The notes under the pieces were generated by a model, which was not told the DNA's origin, did no database searches, and was given only the letters and a program-made list of their open reading frames with translations. Below are positions 45,240-52,732 of a stretch of 55,607 nucleotides of DNA, piece by piece. A program made the position numbers and the translations under genes. The DNA is from Maricaulis sp. (GTDB taxonomy: Bacteria > Pseudomonadota > Alphaproteobacteria > Caulobacterales > Maricaulaceae). How positions within the stretch are numbered: position 1 is the stretch's first letter; every line of letters begins with the position of its first letter. The stretch spans positions 1 through 55,607 of the forward strand of contig NZ_JAEPOL010000023.1 of NCBI RefSeq assembly GCF_017642925.1, in the 5' to 3' direction.

Positions 45240-47282
45240 ATGTCCGGGGACAACCGCTATCGGGCGTTTATCAGCTACAGCCATGCCGACCAGGCCTGGG
45301 CGCGCCGGCTTCACCGTGCGCTGGAAACCTATCGTGTTCCGAGCCGTCTTGTCGGGCAGGTCACGCGCAAGGGCGATGTGCCGCGGCGCCTGTCGCCGAT
45401 CTTCCGCGATCGCGATGACCTCTCGGCTTCCGGCGATCTGTCTGCCTCGGTGCGCGATGCCCTGGCGCGATCCGACACGCTGATCGTCATCTGCTCGCCG
45501 GCCGCGGCGGACTCGCGCTGGGTCAATGAGGAAATCCGCGTCTTCCGCGAACTCAATCCCGGCGGCGATGTGCTCGCCGCGATCCTGTCCGGTGAGCCGG
45601 ATGCGATTGCTGCGGGCCGGCCGGCCGGCCAGGAGTGTTTCCCGCCGAACATGAGGGCGCCGGACGGTCTGGTGACCGAACCGGTCGCCGCCGACTTCCG
45701 CCGGTCCGGCGATGGCTGGCGCATGGCCTTGCTGAAGCTTGTGGCGGGGCTGATCGATGTGCGGCTTGACCAGTTGATCCAGCGGGACCTGCAACGCCGC
45801 CAGCGCCGCGTGACGGTGATCACAGGCGCAGCCATTGCTTTGTCTCTTACGATGTCGACGCTGACTTTTTTCGCGATCTCGGCCCGATCCGAAGCCGAAC
45901 GTCGCAAGGCGGAGGCAGAGGATTTGATTGAGTTCATGCTGAGTGACCTGCGCGCAAAACTCGAACCGGTCGGGCGCCTCGATGTTCTCGATGCCGTCGG
46001 CGAGAAGGTGATCGCGTATTATGACGAGCGCGACCCTCGCCAGATGTCGTCCGACGATCTGGGCCGGCGGGCCCGGGCTTTCCATCTGCTCGGCGAGATC
46101 GACTCCGACGAGGGCGATCTTGAGAGCGCGTATCGCCACTTCAACACCGCCTATGAAGCGACCAGCCGCATTCTCGCGGTCGATCCGTCCTCGCCGGCAC
46201 GCATTTACGAACATGCTCAGAGTGCGTTCTGGGCGGGGTATTTTGCCTGGCGCCGCAGCGATCTGGATACGGCAGAGGCCCGTTTCATCGAGTATCGCGA
46301 CCTGTCGCGCCAGCTGCTGGCCGACGAGCCGGAAAATCTGGAGTGGCAGGCCGAGGCGGCCTATGCCCACTCGAATCTCGGCACGGTCTATATCGGCCAT
46401 GAACGCCTGCGCGACGCCCAGCGCGAATTCCGCCAGGCGCTGGAGCTCTTCCAGTCGATCGCGGACGAGTCGCCGGAGTCCGAGGCCGCTCTGATCGACC
46501 TGGCCGATGCCTGGGGCTGGATGGCCTATGTCGCCGAACCGCTTGACGGCCGGAGTGCTGCCATGGAGGCGCTGCGCCAGCAGATCCGCATCTATGACGA
46601 GCAGCTGGGCGGTGGCGCCGACAACTGGACGATCCGCCGCGACACGATGACCGCTGAATATGCGCTGGCGCGTCTGCACATCGCCGAAGGGCGCGGCGCC
46701 AGCCGGGCGGATATCGAGGCGGCGCTGCAGATCCTCATTCCGGCATCGCACGAGGCCGATGCGCTTGTCGCGCACGACCCGGCAAACCTGCAATGGCGGC
46801 TGGTTGTCATTCGCCAGCGCCTGTGGCTGTCCGATGCGCAATTGCTCGCCGGCGACCTCGACGCTGCCCGCGAGGCCTATCTCGATGCATCGGCCTATAT
46901 GACGCATCCCTCCTGGATCTCTGCCGAAGGGGATGTGTTCGACGATACGCGCCTGCATGCATCGCTGATGGAGGCACGCATTCTGGCGGGTCTGGGCGAT
47001 GTCGATGCGGCCAGCCTGGCGCTGCAGCATCTGTTGTCGGAGCTGGAGCAGATCGACGACTGGCAGAACCGCCTGAGCAAGGGGACTTACCTCTACGCCG
47101 CGGTTTCCAACACGCTGGCCGAGCTTCTCGATCAGCAGGGGGAAGACCGGGAAGCGGCGCGTGTGCGCGAGGCGATGGTGAACCGGCTCACGCCGGTCAT
47201 CGCGCGCGTTCCGGCCGACACGCGGGCAGAATACGACAGGGCCCGTGCGGTCCTGCAACGAGAGCGCATCAGTGCCGAATGA
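45240..47282 (+). CDS. TIR domain - transmembrane - TPR protein
   Basis: 680-aa protein. The TIR domain (residues about 6-140) opens YRAFISYSHAD. Glu97/Glu98 in VNEEIRVF sit where NADase TIRs hold the catalytic glutamate. A single membrane helix lies at about 191-213 (VTVITGAAIALSLTMSTLTFF), followed by a helical TPR-like region to the end (AYRHFNTAYEATSRILAVD, DAQREFRQALELFQSIADE). The TIR is probably cytoplasmic. ATG 45240 follows GGGGGAG; an earlier TTG at 45183 is less likely. It could cleave NAD or make a nucleotide signal, or act as a scaffold. It is first of three co-oriented genes ending in a cyclase. Confidence 0.87.
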   Translation: MSGDNRYRAFISYSHADQAWARRLHRALETYRVPSRLVGQVTRKGDVPRRLSPIFRDRDDLSASGDLSASVRDALARSDTLIVICSPAAADSRWVNEEIRVFRELNPGGDVLAAILSGEPDAIAAGRPAGQECFPPNMRAPDGLVTEPVAADFRRSGDGWRMALLKLVAGLIDVRLDQLIQRDLQRRQRRVTVITGAAIALSLTMSTLTFFAISARSEAERRKAEAEDLIEFMLSDLRAKLEPVGRLDVLDAVGEKVIAYYDERDPRQMSSDDLGRRARAFHLLGEIDSDEGDLESAYRHFNTAYEATSRILAVDPSSPARIYEHAQSAFWAGYFAWRRSDLDTAEARFIEYRDLSRQLLADEPENLEWQAEAAYAHSNLGTVYIGHERLRDAQREFRQALELFQSIADESPESEAALIDLADAWGWMAYVAEPLDGRSAAMEALRQQIRIYDEQLGGGADNWTIRRDTMTAEYALARLHIAEGRGASRADIEAALQILIPASHEADALVAHDPANLQWRLVVIRQRLWLSDAQLLAGDLDAAREAYLDASAYMTHPSWISAEGDVFDDTRLHASLMEARILAGLGDVDAASLALQHLLSELEQIDDWQNRLSKGTYLYAAVSNTLAELLDQQGEDREAARVREAMVNRLTPVIARVPADTRAEYDRARAVLQRERISAE

Positions 47283-47358
47283 TTGGTGACGACAGGGCGG
47301 AGACATCCGCCCTGGTGGGGACGTGTGACCACCCGAAACGGGCAAGCAAGGGGAAATC

Positions 47359-47961
47359 ATGAGCACGATAGACGCAACCTGGCTGGATGGCAGCCAGACA
47401 CAATCCGGTTTGACCGACGCATGCGCCACGGCTGTGGGCGTGACCCAGATCAGCCTGATCGCCAAGGCGACCGACGGATTTCTCGTCGTCCAGGGCAGCG
47501 ATGCCGGGCGCGAGAATTTCGACGACGCCGACATCTCGGCAATCTTTGTCACCTTCGCCGATACCGTCGCCCAGTACCCGCTGGCCGACACGTCGACGCT
47601 TCGCACCGCGGTGCTGTCGGCGCTGGCCGGACAATGGACAGCCAGTGCGACCATGGGGGCCAGCCCCTTCGACGAAACGGTCGAAGAACCGGCTCGTCTC
47701 ATTTTTCATGTGCAGATCCCGGGCTGGGGTTTCGAGCCCGCCCGGATCAAGTTCAAGTCCGAAGTGCCGGCCGGTGAATTCTGCGGCCTGGCCTGGCTGA
47801 TGCTGAACGGCGCGACGTGCGAGCCCTATAGCTTTGAGTTCTTCGCCAGTTGTGCGGAGGCGGGGGAGTATGACTACTCGCTCTTCATCAAGGCCTCGCA
47901 GGATGCCGGCAACCAGTCGACACGCGTCATTATCGATCCCAAGATCAAGGTCATTCCCTGA
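47359..47961 (+). CDS. Small beta-rich protein of unknown function
   Basis: 200-aa acidic protein, ATG 47359 behind AAGGGGAAA. No signal peptide or membrane helix. The sequence alternates short hydrophobic strands, suggesting a beta-sandwich. The C-terminus YDYSLFIKASQDAGNQSTRVIIDPKIKVIP faintly recalls the inclusion-body/AidA-like proteins, whose C-termini end in an IDP-type motif. That resemblance is weak and not a call. It sits between the TIR and cyclase genes on the same strand with short gaps, so it is likely a component or substrate of the same system. Confidence 0.7.
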   Translation: MSTIDATWLDGSQTQSGLTDACATAVGVTQISLIAKATDGFLVVQGSDAGRENFDDADISAIFVTFADTVAQYPLADTSTLRTAVLSALAGQWTASATMGASPFDETVEEPARLIFHVQIPGWGFEPARIKFKSEVPAGEFCGLAWLMLNGATCEPYSFEFFASCAEAGEYDYSLFIKASQDAGNQSTRVIIDPKIKVIP

Positions 47962-48002
47962 TTGAAACCACCCGGCCGCCGGGCCGGGACGGGCAGGACC
48001 GA

Positions 48003-49868
48003 ATGACGCAACGCGACGACATTGCCGACCGGTTCAAGCAGGGCGATCTGGCACGGGCCTATGATCTGTGCCTGGATGCCCTGCGCCACCGGCCCGACGA
48101 TCTGTGGCTGCGCCACCGGGCTGTCCTGTGCCTTATCCGCTCCGGTGCGCTGGAGCGTGCCGAGCGCGACTTCTATCGTTTCCGCCTCGCCGAAGCGCGC
48201 CACAACGAGGACTGTCTGGCGCTCGGCGCCCGTCTCTTGAAGGCTATGGCCTTCGAGGCCAACGCGGAAGACTTCCCGACGCTGGCGCGGTCTGCCGCGG
48301 ATCGATACGCCGCAGTCTTCGAACAGACGGGCGGTCATTATCCCGGCATCAATGCAGCGACCATGGCTTTGCTGGCCGGTGATCGCGAGCGTTCGGTCGA
48401 TCTTGCACGCCGCGTCCTGGAAAGCTGCCGCTCCGGCCTGCCGCTGGATCCCGAGGCCGCCTACTATCAGAAAGCCTCCGAGGCCGAGGCCCATCTCCTG
48501 CTCGCCCAACCGGGCGCAGCCAACATGGCCCTTAGATCGGCAATTGCATGCGACCGCGAGAACTATCTCGCTCATGCCACGACGCTCCGCCAGCTGCGTC
48601 TGATCGTTGCGGCACTGGACATGCCCGATGCCTGGCTCGATGCGCTCGAACCGCCGCGGCCGGCGCATTATGCCGGTCATCTTTTTCGCTCGGGAACCGG
48701 TGAGGGGATGGTCCCGCCCGATCGTGAAGTCCGGCTCAAGACCGCCATCGCCACACTGCTGGAGCGCGAGAATATCGGTCCCCTGCACGGGGCGCTTGCG
48801 GCGGGATCTGACATCCTGATCGCCGAGGCGGGCCTGGCGGCCGGATGCGCTCTGACCGTCGTTCTGCCGGTCCCCGTTGCGGTCTTCATCGATGCGTCCG
48901 TGCGCCCCTACGGACAGGCCTGGGTGCGCCGGTGCGAGGTGTGTCTGGAAGCGGCCGCAGACATCGTGGAAGTCACGACCGACCGACGGATTCTGTCCGA
49001 GTTCAGCCTCAATCATGCCAGCGTGGTCGCCATGGGCATGGCGCGGATGCGGGCGTCGGTGCTGGCCAGCACACCGGTTCAGCTGCTTGTCTTCGATGGC
49101 GAAGCCGGGCGTTCGGAATCCGGTACGGCCAGGGATGCTGCGGTCTGGCGCCAGTCCGGACTACCGCAGCATATCCTCCGCTTCGAGCGCAGCGTGGCGT
49201 CGGCATCGCTGCCGGTCATCGCCGGCGACGCCGCAAGCGACGACTTCAACCTCGTTATCCGGGCCATGCTCTTTCTCGACATTCGCGGATCCACCTCCGT
49301 GCCCGACGATCGCATCCCCACCTTTGTCCAGAAGGTGCTCGGCCGGCTTGCGGAAGTTTGCGAGAGCGGGCCGGACCGCCCGCTCTATATCGACAGCTGG
49401 GGCGATGGCCTTTTCCTCGTCTTCGGCAGTGTCGCGGAGGCCGCACGCGCCGCGGTGGGCCTGCGCCGTGCATTCGATGCGATCGACCTGGATGCGCTGG
49501 ACCTGCCGCCCGGGCTCGGACTGCGGATTGGCGGGCATTGCGGGCCGGTGCAGGAGGGCATGGACCCGGTACAGAAACGGACGGCGCCGTTCGGCGGGCA
49601 AGTGGCCGTCGCCTCGCGGATCGAGTCGGTGACGGTGCCCGGATCGATCTTCGTCAGCGAAGCTTTCGCCGCACTTCTTTCGATGTCACGGCCGGCCGAG
49701 TTTCGATGTGAGTATGTCGGCCGGACCGAGATCGATCCGCTATTACCGATGACCCGTCTCTACGCGCTGCGCAGCGTCGCGCCCGGTTCGCCCGCATCGG
49801 GTGAAATCCGGGCGTCAGCTCGAACCGAGCATACGGCTCAGCAAATCGGGATCGACCAGTTCAAATGA
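48003..49868 (+). CDS. TPR / SLOG-like / class III nucleotide cyclase
   Basis: 621-aa soluble protein in three parts. Residues 1-200 are helical TPR-like repeats. Residues about 225-390 form a Rossmann-type domain with GALAAGSDILIAEAGLAAGCALTVVLP, resembling SLOG-type nucleotide sensors. Residues about 420-600 are a class III adenylate/guanylate cyclase. Metal-binding Asp426 (LDIRGST) and Asp468 (WGDGLFLVF) are present, and Arg539 is kept. The transition-state Asn of the VNxAxR motif is replaced by Ala535 (QVAVASR). Activity is probable but may be altered. The last 18 codons overlap the convergent Crp/Fnr gene. Product, cAMP or cGMP, is uncertain. Confidence 0.85.
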   Translation: MTQRDDIADRFKQGDLARAYDLCLDALRHRPDDLWLRHRAVLCLIRSGALERAERDFYRFRLAEARHNEDCLALGARLLKAMAFEANAEDFPTLARSAADRYAAVFEQTGGHYPGINAATMALLAGDRERSVDLARRVLESCRSGLPLDPEAAYYQKASEAEAHLLLAQPGAANMALRSAIACDRENYLAHATTLRQLRLIVAALDMPDAWLDALEPPRPAHYAGHLFRSGTGEGMVPPDREVRLKTAIATLLERENIGPLHGALAAGSDILIAEAGLAAGCALTVVLPVPVAVFIDASVRPYGQAWVRRCEVCLEAAADIVEVTTDRRILSEFSLNHASVVAMGMARMRASVLASTPVQLLVFDGEAGRSESGTARDAAVWRQSGLPQHILRFERSVASASLPVIAGDAASDDFNLVIRAMLFLDIRGSTSVPDDRIPTFVQKVLGRLAEVCESGPDRPLYIDSWGDGLFLVFGSVAEAARAAVGLRRAFDAIDLDALDLPPGLGLRIGGHCGPVQEGMDPVQKRTAPFGGQVAVASRIESVTVPGSIFVSEAFAALLSMSRPAEFRCEYVGRTEIDPLLPMTRLYALRSVAPGSPASGEIRASARTEHTAQQIGIDQFK

Positions 49869-50501
49869 CCGGTTATTGCGCTTGAGCAGGCCGCGACGTT
49901 CCAGATCGTTCACGGTGCGCGACGTGGTTTCGCGTGTGGTGTTCACGCGGCGGGCCAGTTCGGTCATGGACGGGGCGACCTGGATGGTGCGGCTGTTTCC
50001 GGCCTTGTCCGACGGTTCGGACATGCGCAGCAATTCCGCATAGATACGGCCCGGCGCCGACAGCGACGACAGTTCGAACATGCGCTGTGTGGTGTGATGG
50101 ATACGGGTCGCCAGGATGCGGCACAGGGCCAAGCCGATACTGCCATGCCTGCGCAACAGGTCGAAGAATTGCGCGCCGGTCAGGGCCGCGATCCGGCACG
50201 GTGTCTCGGCCACGATTTCCGAGGTTCTCGGTTTGCCGGTCAGCGCCGCGAGTTCACCGAAGATGGCGCCGGCACCGAACCAGTCCAGCCAGATTTCCTG
50301 ACCATTTTCGGACAGCAATACCACGCGGACCGACCCCTCAAGCAGGATGAAGACATGATCCTCATCCTCTTCCTGGGCGATAATCGTGGTGCCCACATCG
50401 ACATGACGGATTTCGGACATCGCGATCAATGCCTCGCGGGCCCCCGGCTCGGGAATGTCAAGCGAGTCCAGGGCTATGGTCCAAGCCTCGTCCTGCTCCA
50501 T
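49815..50501 (-). CDS. Crp/Fnr-family cyclic-nucleotide regulator
   Basis: 228-aa regulator. ATG 50501 is chosen because GGAG lies 8 nt upstream; in-frame upstream starts at 50507 and 50612 are poorer. The cNMP-binding domain carries FGEL (81-84) and R92-T93-S94, the phosphate-cassette residues needed to hold a cyclic nucleotide. The C-terminal winged helix has R190-E-T-T-S-R195, equivalent to the E. coli CRP helix that reads GTGA. No FNR-type cysteines. It lies tail-to-tail with the cyclase with a 54-bp overlap, and divergent from the alkylsulfatase. Probable sensor of the neighbouring cyclase's product. Confidence 0.9.
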   Translation of the reverse strand: MEQDEAWTIALDSLDIPEPGAREALIAMSEIRHVDVGTTIIAQEEDEDHVFILLEGSVRVVLLSENGQEIWLDWFGAGAIFGELAALTGKPRTSEIVAETPCRIAALTGAQFFDLLRRHGSIGLALCRILATRIHHTTQRMFELSSLSAPGRIYAELLRMSEPSDKAGNSRTIQVAPSMTELARRVNTTRETTSRTVNDLERRGLLKRNNRSFELVDPDLLSRMLGSS

Positions 50502-50566
50502 CCGCATTTCTCCGAATCGGTCCCGCACCTTTGCGAATGATAGTCGGGACTTGCCGGGAAAACCAA

Positions 50567-50597
50567 GGCACTGTGCCGGAGAAAGTACCGAATGTAC
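50567..50597. promoter_or_regulatory. Short palindromes in crp/sulfatase divergent spacer
   Basis: GGCAC-T-GTGCC (50567-50577) and GTAC-N5-GTAC (50585-50597) lie in the 167-bp spacer between the Crp/Fnr gene and the alkylsulfatase. Neither matches GTGA-N6-TCAC. Candidate operators only. Confidence 0.25.
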
Positions 50598-50668
50598 GGG
50601 ATTTGTCGCCAAGCGTGTGCTGAGGGGTTAGCGTGGAGTAAACAGTGTTCAGGCGGGGAGGTTCGAAC

Positions 50669-52684
50669 ATGGTGTGCAAACGGGCGACGATTACGGCCAT
50701 GGCTGCTCTTCTTTTTGTGGCGGCGTGCTCCGGGCCTTCACCGCAACAACCGTCGGAGATTTCAGCAAATGAGGCCGATACAGACGGGGCTTTTCCGGCA
50801 ACCGCTGCGACCGGCCGTCTGAATGCAGAACACGCGCGCGATCCCGCCCTGATCGACGACGAAGACTGGGCGCTGGTGCGGCGCGGTTTTGTCGCACGCG
50901 ACGACGATCTGGATATCCGCGATGCTGACGGGCGTCCGATCTGGCGACCCGCCGACTATGCCTTCCTTGAGCGGGAAGACGCGCCGGACACGGTTCATCC
51001 CAGCCTGTGGCGGCAGGCCCGCCTGAATGCCGAGCATGGTCTCTACGAAGTCGTGCCGGGCATTTACCAGGTCCGTGGCTATGACCTGGCCAACATGTCG
51101 ATCGTCGAGGGTGAGACCGGACGGATCGTCATCGATCCGCTGACATCGGTCGAGACGGCACAGGCAGCGCTGGCGCTCGTCGAGCGCGAGCTCGGCCCCC
51201 GGCCTGTATCCGCCGTCATCCTCACGCACAGCCATATCGACCATTTCGGTGGCGTCGAGGCGATCGAAGGCGCGTTGGGCGAGGGCCCTGTCCCTGTCAT
51301 CGCGCCGGCCGGTTTTCTCGAAGAGGCCGTCAGCGAGAATGTCATGGCCGGTGTCGTGATGGCGCGCCGTGCCGGTTATATGTATGGCACGCATCTGCCG
51401 CGTACCGCGCGCGGACATGTCGGCTCGGGCCTCGGCAAGCACCCCGCTCTGGGCCGCCACACCATCGCAGAGCCCGATATCGTCATCGACCATACCGGCC
51501 AGACGCTGGAGATCGACGGGGTGCGAATGGAATTCCAGTACGCGCCGGACACCGAAGCTCCGGCCGAGCTGACGGTGTTCTTCCCGGATTTTGAGGCCTG
51601 GTGCGGCGCCGAGCTTGTCTCGCGCAATCTGCACAATCTCTACACCTTGCGAGGCGCGCAGGTGCGTGACGCGCTGGCCTGGTCGGCAGGAATAGAAGAC
51701 GCCCGCCGCGTCTTCGGCGGGCGGGCGGACGTGGCCTTCAACAGCCATCACTGGCCGGTCTGGGGGGCAGAGGAAGTCGATGATTTCCTCGTCGCCCAGC
51801 GCGATATCTACAAATACATCCATGACCAGACGCTGCGCCTGGCGGCCCGCGGCCTCGGGCCGGACGAGATCGCCGAGACGATTGTCTTGCCGGACGCGCT
51901 TGCCGGCCGGTTCGCCGTACGCGGTTATTACGGCACGCTGCGGCACAATTCGCGCGCGGTCTATCAACGTTATTTCGGCTGGTATGATGGCATTCCGGCC
52001 AATCTCGACCCCCTGCCCAGAGGGGAGGCCGCGCAGCGCTATGTTGACCTGCTTGGCGGCGTGGAGGCCGTTGTCGTGGCGGCGGAGACCGCGTTTGCAG
52101 GCGGCGACTATCGCTGGTCCGCCGAGCTGGCCCAGCATGCAGTCTATGCGGCTCCGGGCCATGAAGCGGCGGCCGCCATCCTGGCACGCAGCTATGAACA
52201 GCTGGGTTACCGCGCGGAATCGGCGCCCTGGCGGGATGTCTACCTGTCGGCTGCCCGTGAATTGCGGCACGGTATTCCGCAGACAGACGCGGTGCGGGCG
52301 TCGGAAGGCATTCTGGACGCCATCCCGCTCGACATGTTCTTTGCGGCGATGGCCACGCGGATCGACGGGCCGCGCGCGGCCCGCAATGACCGTGTGTTCA
52401 ACTTCGTCTTTACGGACGTCGGCGAGACACACGTCATCGAGCTGTCCAACGGGGTCATGCATCATCATCGCGGCGAGGCCGAGCCCGACGCGGATGCGAC
52501 AGTCGAGCTGACCCGCACCTTCTGGATGCGCCTGCTGCAACAGGAGGCCGGCCTGCTCGACATGCTCGCCTCGCAGGAGTTTGCCATTCGTGGCGACCGG
52601 CGCGCACTTCTGGGCTTCTTTGCCTTGCTGGAACAGCCGGATCCGGACTTTCCAATCGTCACCGGGCGGCCCGATGCGCGTTGA
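50669..52684 (+). CDS. Alkyl/aryl-sulfatase, metallo-beta-lactamase fold lipoprotein
   Basis: 671-aa type III (SdsA1/BDS1-like) alkylsulfatase. The lipoprotein signal peptide ends in lipobox VAAC with Cys20. The MBL zinc motif T-H187-S-H189-I-D191-H192 is followed by further family segments NLHNLYTLRGAQVRDALAW, FNSHHWPVWG and YYGTLRHNSRAVYQRYFGWYDG. A dimerisation domain and a C-terminal SCP2-like lipid-binding domain complete the usual length. It hydrolyses alkyl sulfate esters to alcohols, which could then feed the acyl-CoA genes. ATG 50669 has GGGGAGG at 8 nt. Confidence 0.92.
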   Translation: MVCKRATITAMAALLFVAACSGPSPQQPSEISANEADTDGAFPATAATGRLNAEHARDPALIDDEDWALVRRGFVARDDDLDIRDADGRPIWRPADYAFLEREDAPDTVHPSLWRQARLNAEHGLYEVVPGIYQVRGYDLANMSIVEGETGRIVIDPLTSVETAQAALALVERELGPRPVSAVILTHSHIDHFGGVEAIEGALGEGPVPVIAPAGFLEEAVSENVMAGVVMARRAGYMYGTHLPRTARGHVGSGLGKHPALGRHTIAEPDIVIDHTGQTLEIDGVRMEFQYAPDTEAPAELTVFFPDFEAWCGAELVSRNLHNLYTLRGAQVRDALAWSAGIEDARRVFGGRADVAFNSHHWPVWGAEEVDDFLVAQRDIYKYIHDQTLRLAARGLGPDEIAETIVLPDALAGRFAVRGYYGTLRHNSRAVYQRYFGWYDGIPANLDPLPRGEAAQRYVDLLGGVEAVVVAAETAFAGGDYRWSAELAQHAVYAAPGHEAAAAILARSYEQLGYRAESAPWRDVYLSAARELRHGIPQTDAVRASEGILDAIPLDMFFAAMATRIDGPRAARNDRVFNFVFTDVGETHVIELSNGVMHHHRGEAEPDADATVELTRTFWMRLLQQEAGLLDMLASQEFAIRGDRRALLGFFALLEQPDPDFPIVTGRPDAR

Positions 52685-52732
52685 AGCTTTTGCGCTGCGA
52701 CGAAAACCTGATTAATTGCCGCGACAAAGGAC

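Noticed and set aside
44936-45253. Open frames on both strands in the edd-TIR spacer
   Set aside because: No Shine-Dalgarno, biased Arg/Pro/Gly composition, and the DNA is better explained by nested RNA helices.
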